From NCBI GenBank assembly GCA_946061355.1, contig CAMGRE010000157.1, forward strand, positions 1 through 5,504: DNA of 5,504 nt, read 5' to 3'. The first letter of the stretch is position 1. Every line of letters begins with the position of its first letter. Below the pieces are notes generated by a model. That model was not told where the DNA came from. It saw only the letters and a program-made list of their open reading frames with translations, and did no database searches. The position numbers were made by a program, and so were the translations under genes. The stretch is from an uncultured bacterium (GTDB lineage: Bacteria > Bacillota > Clostridia > Lachnospirales > Lachnospiraceae). Below, in pieces: positions 1-5,504 of the stretch.

Positions 1-858
1 ACGATCAGACAGGATCCGGCGGAACTGAGAAAGCGTGCCAGAGCGCTGCTCACACTATACATTGCGGCCGGTCTTGATCCGGAGAAGAATTGCCTGTACT
101 ATCAGTCGCATGTGTCGGGACATGCGGAACTTGCATGGATCTTAAATTGCTTCACTTATATGGGAGAACTGAATCGTATGACGCAGTTTAAGGATAAGTC
201 GGCAAAGCATGCGGACAATATCAATGCGGGTCTCTATACATATCCAGTCCTGATGGCTGCAGATATCCTGCTGTATCAGGCGGATGTCGTACCGGTGGGC
301 AAAGACCAGCTGCAACACCTTGAACTGACAAGGGATGTGGCACAGCGCTTTAACAATATCTTCGGTGATGTGTTCACGATACCGGAGCCATATGTCGGCA
401 AAGTGGGAGCCAAGATTATGAGTCTGCAGGATCCCGCCAAGAAGATGTCCAAGTCGGATGAAAATCCGAATGCCAGCATCTATCTGATGGACGATCCGGA
501 CACGATCATCCGTAAGTGCAAGCGTGCGGTCACCGATTCGGAGGCGACGATTGCATACCGCGATGAGCAGCCGGGGATCAAGAACCTGATCGATATCTAC
601 AGTGCATGTACCGGAAGCACGCCGGAGGAGGTTGTCAGGGAGTTTGACGGAAAAGGCTACGGCGACTTCAAGATGGCGGTCGGAGAGGCGGTAGTCAGCG
701 TGCTGAAGCCCCTGCAGAGCCGCGTGGCAGAGCTTGAGAAAGATAAGGCATATATTGACAGCATCATCAAAAATAATGCTGAAAAGGCACAGTACTTCGC
801 AAACAAGACACTTCGGAAGGTGCAGAAGAAAGTCGGCTTCCCGGAACGCGTGAGATAG
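1..858 (+). CDS. trpS: Tryptophan--tRNA ligase (TrpRS), 5'-truncated by window edge
   Basis: Cytoplasmic class I aminoacyl-tRNA synthetase that activates tryptophan with ATP and charges tRNA-Trp. The reading frame is open from base 1 (TIRQDPAELRKRA...) to TAG at 856-858, giving 285 visible residues. Bacterial TrpRS is usually about 330 residues, so roughly 50 N-terminal residues, including the HIGH-type ATP motif, lie outside the window. Visible family hallmarks are HAELAW and GELNRMTQFKDKSA near residues 41-60, the AADILLYQADVVPVGKDQ block that forms part of the Trp/ATP pocket, and the KMSKS loop at visible residues 148-152 (bases 442-456), all intact. The C-terminal helical region (tRNA anticodon recognition in this family) ends normally. 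An internal GTG at 112 is only an in-frame valine codon, not the start. Its promoter and any T-box leader would be upstream and cannot be seen. It converges on the pot operon and shares no function with it. Confidence 0.97.
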   Translation, partial: TIRQDPAELRKRARALLTLYIAAGLDPEKNCLYYQSHVSGHAELAWILNCFTYMGELNRMTQFKDKSAKHADNINAGLYTYPVLMAADILLYQADVVPVGKDQLQHLELTRDVAQRFNNIFGDVFTIPEPYVGKVGAKIMSLQDPAKKMSKSDENPNASIYLMDDPDTIIRKCKRAVTDSEATIAYRDEQPGIKNLIDIYSACTGSTPEEVVREFDGKGYGDFKMAVGEAVVSVLKPLQSRVAELEKDKAYIDSIIKNNAEKAQYFANKTLRKVQKKVGFPERVR

Positions 859-873
859 AGAACAAAATACCGG

Positions 874-915
874 ACAGGAAAGGGACTGGAGGATACATAC
901 AGTTCTTTTTTCTGT
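874..915 (+). terminator. Probable intrinsic terminator of trpS
   Basis: Sixteen bases after the trpS stop, an arm at 879-888 (AAAGGGACTG) pairs with 900-909 around an 11-nt loop, using two G-U pairs (882-906 and 884-904). A run of six T follows at 906-911. ACAG at 874-877 and CTGT at 912-915 can extend the stem. The hairpin is AU/GU-rich with a large loop, so it may be leaky. Position, orientation and the T run support a terminator for trpS transcripts. Confidence 0.55.
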
Positions 916-925
916 TTGAGAAAAT

Positions 926-1126
926 GTGAAAAACAAAGCGTCAGAATGCATTCGAGAAGTGTCTTAGTATCTACATGTCCGCAAGCGGACACGTAGCCTT
1001 CGGCGAATGCACACTCGCTTTGCTCGGCGCAATGAGCAGCAGCCGCCCTGCTATCAAACATCGTTCTTCCGAAAATGATGCAGACACTTGACACTTTGAG
1101 AGCATTCTGACGTTTTGATTTTTCAC
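926..1126. repeat. Inverted-repeat-bounded structured element (MITE-like or ncRNA candidate)
   Basis: The element fills the gene-free gap between the converging trpS and potD genes. Its outer arms, 926-949 and 1102-1126, are inverted copies that differ by one substitution (G938 opposite T1113, still a G-U pair in plus-strand RNA) and one extra base (A1118). A second paired segment, AAGTGTCT at 957-964 with AGACACTT at 1082-1089, continues the stem inward. The 7-mer GACACTT is tandemly duplicated at 1083-1096, allowing an alternative register. The interior holds hairpins at 971-996, 1020-1039 (TTGCTC/GAGCAG) and 1059-1080 (CATCGTT/AATGATG). No transposase or credible reading frame is present. 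No clear target-site duplication was found. The outer similarity may extend weakly to TTTGA on each side. It could be a miniature inverted-repeat transposon, a dispersed intergenic repeat, or a structured RNA; one sequence cannot separate these. Confidence 0.6.
971..996. repeat. Near-perfect 26-nt palindromic hairpin inside the element
   Basis: CTACATGTCCGC at 971-982 is followed by AA and its inverted copy at 985-996. Eleven of twelve positions are complementary; the exception is A975 opposite C992, which becomes a G-U wobble in minus-strand RNA. The most likely fold is an 11-position stem (ten pairs plus that mismatch) capped by CAAG. It is the most GC-rich and stable sub-hairpin of the 926-1126 element. 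It has no T run and so is not a terminator by itself. Confidence 0.6.
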
Positions 1127-1129
1127 TTG

Positions 1130-1167
1130 AATCAAAAGAAAAAGGAGCTGAATGGTATCAGCTCCTT
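1130..1167 (-). terminator. Intrinsic terminator of the pot operon
   Basis: Read on the minus strand, a perfect 10-bp stem (1158-1167 paired with 1142-1151, arms AAGGAGCTGA and TCAGCTCCTT) with a 6-nt loop begins 17 bases after the potD stop codon. It is followed by the T-rich tract TTTCTTTTGATT (1141 down to 1130). Strength and placement make it the end of the potABCD transcript. On the plus strand the same hairpin lacks a following T run, so it should work mainly in the minus direction. Confidence 0.88.
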
Positions 1168-1184
1168 AACTAACCGGTATTTTG

Positions 1185-2246
1185 TTACTCTGACTTCACG
1201 TCTTTCCACATCTCGTTGTAGAGTTCATCGCCCTCGTCTCCGAGGTAGGAGAAGGTTTCGAGGTTATTATACTGAGAGAGGTCAGGGAAGGCGATGGGAG
1301 AGTTCTTGATATCCTCATCCTCGATCAGTTCCCGTGCTGCATCATTCGGTGTGGAGTACGTAATATAATCAAAATTCTTCAGTGCAACTTCGGGACGGCA
1401 CATATAATCAATAAAGGCGTGTGCATTGTCCATGTTCGGCGCATTCTTGGGGATTACCCAGGAATCGATCCATACGTTTGTGCCTTCCTTGGGGATTACA
1501 TATTCCAGATCCGGATTCTCGCGCTGGGTATAGATAGCCTCGCCGGAGTAGATGACGCCGAGCGCGGCTTCATTGCCAATCATCTTATCGCGCACCTGAT
1601 CGATCACATATGCCTGAACGAGCGGCTTCTGAGCGATCAGTTCATCTCTGGCAGCGGCAAGTTCAGCGGGATCTGTGGAATTCATGGAAGCGCCGTTCCG
1701 CTTCAAAGCAACCATGAATGCATCCCTGACAGAATCCTGCATCAGGATATTATCCGCATATTTTTCATTCCAGAGAATATCCCAGGAATCCACAGGATCC
1801 GTGACCATCGTCTTGTTGTAGAGGATGCCGACCGTTCCCCAGCAGTAAGGCACGGAATATTCGTTGGTCTCGTCAAAGCCCTTTGACTGCTCCCAGTACT
1901 GGGTCCCGATGTTTGCCTTTGCATTGGGCAGTTTCTCAAAATCAAGCTTTGCCAGCAGATCATTGTCGATCATTTTCTGGATCATGTAGTCGGACGGGCA
2001 CACTACATCATAAGCGGAAGCACCTGCCTCCACCTTGGGGTACATGATCTCATTCGTCTCAAACTCATCATAGATGACCTTGATCCCGGTCTCTTCCTCA
2101 AACTCGGTGATGACATCCGGGTCGATGTATTCTCCCCAGTTGTACACGACAACCTCGCCGTTTTTGCCGGCAGCGTCACTGCCACAGCCGGTAAGAGCCA
2201 GTGCGCCCATGGATGCCACGAGCAGCGATAACCATAATTTCTTCAT
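1185..2246 (-). CDS. potD: Spermidine/putrescine ABC transporter substrate-binding lipoprotein PotD
   Basis: Extracellular polyamine-binding component, anchored by lipid to the outer face of the membrane, which delivers substrate to PotBC. With the start at 2246 it has 353 residues, close to the usual length of about 350. The N-terminus is a lipoprotein signal: MKKLW, a hydrophobic stretch, then the lipobox LTGC with Cys21. The mature part is a type 2 periplasmic-binding fold. Aligned from memory to E. coli PotD, polyamine-pocket residues are retained at W37, Y40, S85, Y87, W259, D261 and Y297; Y233 replaces the usual tryptophan, and the DDARE stretch is DSVRD at 171-175. An in-frame ATG lies five codons upstream (2261), but AGGAGG falls within those codons, 6 nt before 2246, so the downstream start is preferred. 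It is the last gene of the operon, 19 nt after potC and just before the terminator. Exact preference between spermidine and putrescine cannot be read with certainty. Confidence 0.95.
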   Translation of the reverse strand: MKKLWLSLLVASMGALALTGCGSDAAGKNGEVVVYNWGEYIDPDVITEFEEETGIKVIYDEFETNEIMYPKVEAGASAYDVVCPSDYMIQKMIDNDLLAKLDFEKLPNAKANIGTQYWEQSKGFDETNEYSVPYCWGTVGILYNKTMVTDPVDSWDILWNEKYADNILMQDSVRDAFMVALKRNGASMNSTDPAELAAARDELIAQKPLVQAYVIDQVRDKMIGNEAALGVIYSGEAIYTQRENPDLEYVIPKEGTNVWIDSWVIPKNAPNMDNAHAFIDYMCRPEVALKNFDYITYSTPNDAARELIEDEDIKNSPIAFPDLSQYNNLETFSYLGDEGDELYNEMWKDVKSE

Positions 2247-2252
2247 CTTTTT

Positions 2253-2258
2253 CCTCCT
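2253..2258 (-). promoter_or_regulatory. Ribosome binding site of potD that decides its start
   Basis: A perfect AGGAGG on the minus strand sits 6 nt before the ATG at 2246. It forms the second and third codons of the longer alternative reading that would start at 2261 (MRRKK...). A consensus site inside those codons argues that translation begins at MKKLW. Confidence 0.8.
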
Positions 2259-2265
2259 CATAACG

Positions 2266-3054
2266 TTATTTATGTTCTTTCTTCTTTTTGCCTTCCGGGG
2301 ACATATTCACCAGGAAGAGAAGAATTAAAACCGTGACAAAAATGATCGTGGAAAGGGAGTACATTTCCGGTTTAATTCCCTTTTTCACCTCTGTGTAGAT
2401 CTTGGTGGAGAGTGTGTCCACACCGGGTCCCTTGGTGAAGTGCGTGATGATAAAGTCATCGAGCGACATCGTGAATGCCATCAGAAAGCCGGATAACACG
2501 CCCGGAAGGATATCCGGGAAAACCACTTTGAAAAAGGCGTAAATATGTGACGCACCAAGATCAAGCGCGGCTTCATAGACGCTCGGATTCAGCTGCTTCA
2601 TACGAGGCATCACACTTAGGATCACAAAAGGAATGTTAAACGTGATGTGGGAGAGCAGAATCGTGATGAAACCGAACTTTACACCGAGGGTGATAAACAA
2701 TAACATCAATGAAATACCGGTCACGATCTCGGCATTCAGCATGGGAATGTTCGTGATCCCCATGAGAATGGCCCTGTTCCTGCGTTTCATCGCGCTGATG
2801 GAGATACAGGCGATGGTGCCGATCACGGTGGCAAAAAATGCCGAGAGCAGAGCGATCAACATGGTGTTGTAGAGCGCCTGAAGGATCGCACTGTTATCAA
2901 ACAGTGAAATATACCACTTGATCGTGAAGCCGCCCCATTTTGCCCTGGTACGGCTTGCATTGAAGGAAAGCACCATCAATGTCGCTATGGGTGCGTACAG
3001 AAACAGAAAGATCAGCGAAATATATAGTTTCTGAAGAGTCGTCTTAGCTTTCAT
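2266..3054 (-). CDS. potC: Spermidine/putrescine ABC transporter permease PotC
   Basis: Inner of the two membrane subunits (PotC type) of a polyamine importer; with PotB it forms the translocation channel in the cytoplasmic membrane. It has 262 residues, typical for PotC (about 260). Hydrophobic segments lie near residues 10-31, 60-84, 96-122, 128-148, 180-200 and 235-255, giving the expected six-helix layout. The cytoplasmic EAA loop that docks on the ATPase is clear: EAALDLGAS at 161-169 followed by FFKVVFPDILPG to about 185. The start ATG overlaps the potB stop (ATGA at 3054-3051). The best Shine-Dalgarno, GGAGG at 3071-3075, is 16 nt away, which is unusually far, so initiation probably depends on coupling to potB translation. 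It ends 19 nt before the potD start. PotC rather than PotB is assigned by sequence style and position between potB and potD. Confidence 0.94.
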   Translation of the reverse strand: MKAKTTLQKLYISLIFLFLYAPIATLMVLSFNASRTRAKWGGFTIKWYISLFDNSAILQALYNTMLIALLSAFFATVIGTIACISISAMKRRNRAILMGITNIPMLNAEIVTGISLMLLFITLGVKFGFITILLSHITFNIPFVILSVMPRMKQLNPSVYEAALDLGASHIYAFFKVVFPDILPGVLSGFLMAFTMSLDDFIITHFTKGPGVDTLSTKIYTEVKKGIKPEMYSLSTIIFVTVLILLFLVNMSPEGKKKKEHK

Positions 3055-3869
3055 AATGCGGTACCGGTTCCCTCCTTGTCAAAGATGGCTGTTGCAACCA
3101 TATTGATGATGATAAAGAGCATCAGTACAATGGAGAGCCCGCTTCCAAGATTCCAGTTGCCGGTCTGGGTAAATTCCTGTTCGATCACATTTCCGATCAG
3201 CAGAATCTTGCTGCCGCCGAGCAGCGTACTGATGACAAAGGTGGTAAGCGCGGGCACAAATACCATCGTGATACCGCTGATGATTCCGGGTACGGACAGC
3301 GGCAGAATCACCTTAAAAAAAGTCTGGATACTGTTGGCGCCGAGATCCCTTGCGGCATTGATGACATTCTTATCAATCTTCACCAGCACATTATAGAGCG
3401 GGAGCACCATAAAAGGCAGGAAGTTGTATACCATACCGAGGATGATGGCGTAAGGTGTGTTGATGATATTCAGTGTGGGCAGGTGCAGAAATCCCAGGAT
3501 GTTGTTGATGACGCCTGTTTTTTCCAGCAGCGTCTGCCATGCAAGGGTGCGCAGCAGAAAGTTCATCCACATCGGAAGGATGAATACCAACACAATGAAG
3601 CTGTGCTGATTCACATTCAGATTGCACAGAATCATCGCAAGCGGATACGCCAAAAGGAAGCATATCACGGTACTGATGAGAGAGAGCAGTATGGACAGCC
3701 ACAGCGCCTTTGCATGCTCGGCAGTGGCAATGGCAGCGATATTGGCCATTGTAAAAGCACCGCTCTTATCCGTCAGTCCATAGTAAAACACCATACAGAG
3801 CGGGATGATGATAAACACAGCTGACCAGATGACATAAGGACATGCCAGAAGTTTTTTTCCGTTACTCAT
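3051..3869 (-). CDS. potB: Spermidine/putrescine ABC transporter permease PotB
   Basis: Membrane subunit of the polyamine ABC importer, pairing with PotC. It has 272 residues, near the family norm of 275-285. Hydrophobic segments lie at about residues 12-32, 56-82, 91-111, 139-163, 193-217 and 240-263. The EAA loop NAARDLGANS at 171-180, followed by FFKVILPLSVPGI to 196, is the contact for PotA. The start ATG at 3869 overlaps the potA end by 8 nt (the potA stop is at 3864-3862), and a GAGGAGG site at 3882-3888 lies 12 nt upstream, inside potA. The 3' end overlaps potC by 4 nt. Such tight packing supports one transcript and balanced synthesis of the two permeases. Confidence 0.94.
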   Translation of the reverse strand: MSNGKKLLACPYVIWSAVFIIIPLCMVFYYGLTDKSGAFTMANIAAIATAEHAKALWLSILLSLISTVICFLLAYPLAMILCNLNVNQHSFIVLVFILPMWMNFLLRTLAWQTLLEKTGVINNILGFLHLPTLNIINTPYAIILGMVYNFLPFMVLPLYNVLVKIDKNVINAARDLGANSIQTFFKVILPLSVPGIISGITMVFVPALTTFVISTLLGGSKILLIGNVIEQEFTQTGNWNLGSGLSIVLMLFIIINMVATAIFDKEGTGTAL

Positions 3870-4932
3870 TGACGCCTACAGCCTCCTCGTCTTCAGATTC
3901 CGGTTTGTGCATGATCTGGATATTGAACGGATCCACATGGATGCCGACTTTTGTACCGACGGCAAACATCCGCGTGCTGTGCACCAGCCATTCAAAACCG
4001 TTTGCCGTAACCTCCATCTCATAATGCACACCCTTGAAAATAATGTGGGTCACCACACCCTCAATCGTGCCATTTTCAGGCTCGACAAGTTCCACATCCT
4101 CGGGGCGTATCACAACGTCCACGGGCGTGTTTTCTCCGAAGCCCGTATCCACGCAGGCAAAACGTGCGCCGAGGATCTCCACCAACTCGTCACGGATCAT
4201 GATGGAGTCCAGAATATTGCTGTCTCCGATAAAGTCTGCGACAAAAGCGTTCTCAGGTTCATTGTAGATGTCTTCCGGAGTGCCGATCTGCTGGATGTAG
4301 CCCTGATTCATCACAACGATGGTGTCGGACATGGTCAGCGCTTCCTCCTGATCGTGCGTCACATAGATAAACGTGATGCCAAGTTCGTTCTTCAGGCGGA
4401 TCAGTTCATACTGCATATCCTGTCTGAGCTTTAGGTCGAGAGCTCCCAGAGGTTCATCAAGAAGCAGCACCTTCGGCTCGTTGACGATCGCCCTTGCGAT
4501 CGCGATACGCTGTTGCTGGCCGCCGCTCAAAGAGTCAGGCATACGACGTTCATAGCCGTCCAGATTGACCAGCTTGAGGGCATACTTGATTTTGTCGTCG
4601 ATATATGATTTTGATTTATTTTTGATTTTTAATCCAAAGGCAATATTTTCCGCAATATCCATATGGGGAAACAGGGCATACTTCTGAAAGACAGTATTGA
4701 CCTGCCTCTTATTGGGGGCAAGTGATGTGATATCCTGACCGTCAAAGATGACAGAACCGCTGTCGGGATTCTCAAACCCGCCGATGATGCGCAGAGTAGT
4801 GGTTTTGCCACAGCCACTGGGTCCCAAGAGTGTGAGGAATTCATTCTCTCGGATATACAGATTCATATCATCCAGTACCGTGTTGGAATCAAATGTTTTG
4901 GTGATGTGCTGTAAGTCGATCAGCTTGTTCAT
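3862..4932 (-). CDS. potA: Spermidine/putrescine ABC transporter ATP-binding protein PotA
   Basis: Cytoplasmic ATPase that powers polyamine import through PotBC. It has 356 residues, within the usual 350-380. All ABC motifs are present in order: Walker A GPSGCGKT at 37-44, Q-loop Q83, signature LSGGQQQR at 135-142, Walker B VLLLDE at 155-160, D-loop GALD at 163-166 and switch histidine H193. After about residue 235 comes the C-terminal TOBE-type regulatory domain seen in PotA and MalK-like importers (VVIRPEDVELVE, then the repeat ending near MHKPESE). ATG at 4932 is supported by AGGAGG 9 nt upstream. The last bases overlap potB. It is the first transporter gene, 74 nt after the regulator. PotA resembles other CUT1-like or Fe/thiamine importer ATPases, but the neighbouring potBCD settle the call. 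Confidence 0.96.
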   Translation of the reverse strand: MNKLIDLQHITKTFDSNTVLDDMNLYIRENEFLTLLGPSGCGKTTTLRIIGGFENPDSGSVIFDGQDITSLAPNKRQVNTVFQKYALFPHMDIAENIAFGLKIKNKSKSYIDDKIKYALKLVNLDGYERRMPDSLSGGQQQRIAIARAIVNEPKVLLLDEPLGALDLKLRQDMQYELIRLKNELGITFIYVTHDQEEALTMSDTIVVMNQGYIQQIGTPEDIYNEPENAFVADFIGDSNILDSIMIRDELVEILGARFACVDTGFGENTPVDVVIRPEDVELVEPENGTIEGVVTHIIFKGVHYEMEVTANGFEWLVHSTRMFAVGTKVGIHVDPFNIQIMHKPESEDEEAVGVNE

Positions 4933-4941
4933 GACTTATTG

Positions 4942-4947
4942 CCTCCT
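4942..4947 (-). promoter_or_regulatory. Ribosome binding site of potA
   Basis: AGGAGG on the minus strand, 9 nt before the potA ATG at 4932. Consensus sequence and normal spacing support that start. Confidence 0.75.
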
Positions 4948-4959
4948 GTGTATGTTGGT

Positions 4960-4968
4960 ATCATATCA
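4960..4968 (-). promoter_or_regulatory. Possible extended -10 promoter element before potA
   Basis: Within the 74-nt gap between the regulator and potA, the minus strand reads TGATATGAT, matching an extended -10 (TGn plus TATAAT with one change). No TTGACA-like -35 is seen about 17 nt upstream, where the sequence is GC-rich. If real, transcription would start about 27 nt before the potA ATG, letting potABCD be expressed apart from the regulator. A short AT-rich motif like this can occur by chance. Confidence 0.25.
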
Positions 4969-5006
4969 AAAATCTGCCGCAGCCGGCCGCCCTGCACATA
5001 TAAATA

Positions 5007-5504
5007 TCAAAAGCTCGGCGGGCTGCTGATCCAGATCAGCGTAGCATCGCTCTTTTTGCTGCATTCGATGTAATGCGTTTTGTTTGAGGTGAAATAAAAG
5101 GACTCCCCTTTTTTGACCGGATATGTTTTCTTGCCGACATGCAGCAGAATGGAGCCGGAGATCACATAACCGAATTCCTCCCCCTCATGCGGGTTGTCCG
5201 GGTAAGTGGAACCGCCCGCTTCCAGCGTGAGGCGGATGGGTTCCATGATATTTTTCTGGGCATTGGGAATGATCCATTCAATCTTATAATGAAGTTCATT
5301 CTCAAGCTTTTCAAAATAGTCTTCTTTATGAAAAACAATCTGTTCCTCAGGTTCTTCACTGAAGAAATCCTTCAGATCCGTGCCGAGACACTGGAGGATA
5401 TCCACCAGCGTGGCGATGGAAGGGGAAGTGAGATCGCGCTCGAGCTGGGAGATAAATCCCTTGGAAAGTTCCGCCCGGTCAGCAAGCTCTTCCTGAGTCA
5501 GTCC
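5007..5504 (-). CDS. XRE-family HTH / cupin transcriptional regulator, 5'-truncated by window edge
   Basis: Probable DNA-binding regulator of the downstream pot operon. The frame is open from the right edge to TGA at 5009-5007, with 165 visible residues; relatives are about 180 residues, so about 15 N-terminal residues are missing. Visible residues 1-45 form a classic XRE helix-turn-helix: TQEELADRAELS, then the recognition helix KGFISQLER at 15-23, then SPSIATL. A linker follows to about residue 85. A C-terminal cupin_2 barrel (about 90-160) shows PHEGEEFGYVISG, KKGESFYF and a late histidine in NKTHYIE; H106, E110 and the late histidine could bind metal or ligand. A GTG at 5405 in frame is internal, not the start, because it would remove the HTH. 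HTH-cupin proteins of this layout (e.g. PuuR in enterobacteria) control polyamine genes, and its place just before potA suggests the same here; the effector and whether it represses are inferred, not shown. Confidence 0.9.
   Translation of the reverse strand, partial: GLTQEELADRAELSKGFISQLERDLTSPSIATLVDILQCLGTDLKDFFSEEPEEQIVFHKEDYFEKLENELHYKIEWIIPNAQKNIMEPIRLTLEAGGSTYPDNPHEGEEFGYVISGSILLHVGKKTYPVKKGESFYFTSNKTHYIECSKKSDATLIWISSPPSF

Noticed and set aside
142..951. Long open frame of 269 codons on the minus strand opposite trpS
   Set aside because: It lies fully antisense to a clear trpS, its translation is cysteine/histidine/arginine-rich with no recognisable domain, and it has no good ribosome binding site. 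It is a shadow of trpS codon use.
657..1094. Minus-strand open frame of 145 codons running through the inverted-repeat element into trpS
   Set aside because: It spans a palindromic non-coding element and the antisense of trpS, shows no domain, and is best read as spurious translation of a repeat.
926..1126. Element read as a riboswitch for a neighbouring gene
   Set aside because: It lies downstream of both flanking genes, which converge on it, so there is no gene for it to control as a 5' leader.
1115..1309. Small plus-strand frame of 64 codons crossing the pot terminator into the potD 3' end
   Set aside because: It starts inside the repeat arm, crosses the terminator hairpin, and ends in arginine-rich antisense of potD.
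1419..1886. Plus-strand open frame of 155 codons opposite potD
   Set aside because: It is antisense to a well-supported potD, and its composition is that of a shadow frame.
3907..4434. Plus-strand open frame of 175 codons opposite potA
   Set aside because: It is histidine-rich shadow translation of potA with no domain or ribosome binding site.
1..5504. CRISPR array, tRNA/rRNA genes, transposase, defence or toxin-antitoxin genes
   Set aside because: No regularly spaced repeats, tRNA-like folds, transposase frames or such proteins were seen. The gene content is housekeeping trpS plus a standard polyamine transport operon.

Overview
The window looks like ordinary chromosomal sequence from a Gram-positive Clostridia-type bacterium, most likely a Lachnospiraceae relative. 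This rests on moderate GC, strong AGGAGG-type ribosome binding sites, a lipoprotein (not periplasmic) PotD, and a regulator-potA-potB-potC-potD order familiar from Firmicutes. The taxonomic call is an inference from style, not from a marker gene.

Layout. Positions 1-858 (+) carry the 3' six-sevenths of a tryptophanyl-tRNA synthetase gene (trpS), cut by the left edge, followed by a probable intrinsic terminator (874-915). From the right edge leftward, all on the minus strand, runs a compact polyamine-transport operon. It starts with an XRE/cupin transcriptional regulator (5007-5504, start cut by the right edge), then potA (ATPase, 3862-4932), potB and potC (permeases, 3051-3869 and 2266-3054) and potD (substrate-binding lipoprotein, 1185-2246), ending at a strong intrinsic terminator (1142-1167 plus its T-rich tail). 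potA/potB overlap by 8 nt, potB/potC by 4 nt (ATGA), and potC/potD are 19 nt apart, so the four transport genes are almost certainly cotranscribed and partly translationally coupled. trpS and the pot operon converge.

How the genes work together. PotD captures spermidine or putrescine outside the membrane, PotB and PotC form the channel, and PotA hydrolyses ATP to drive uptake. The adjacent HTH-cupin protein is the obvious candidate for a local, ligand-responsive regulator of the operon. trpS is functionally unrelated.

The only structure not explained by these genes is a roughly 200-nt inverted-repeat element (926-1126) lying exactly between the two converging terminators. It is bounded by near-perfect 24/25-nt inverted arms and contains several internal hairpins, and resembles a MITE-like repeat or a structured non-coding RNA. 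No convincing new multi-gene system is present.
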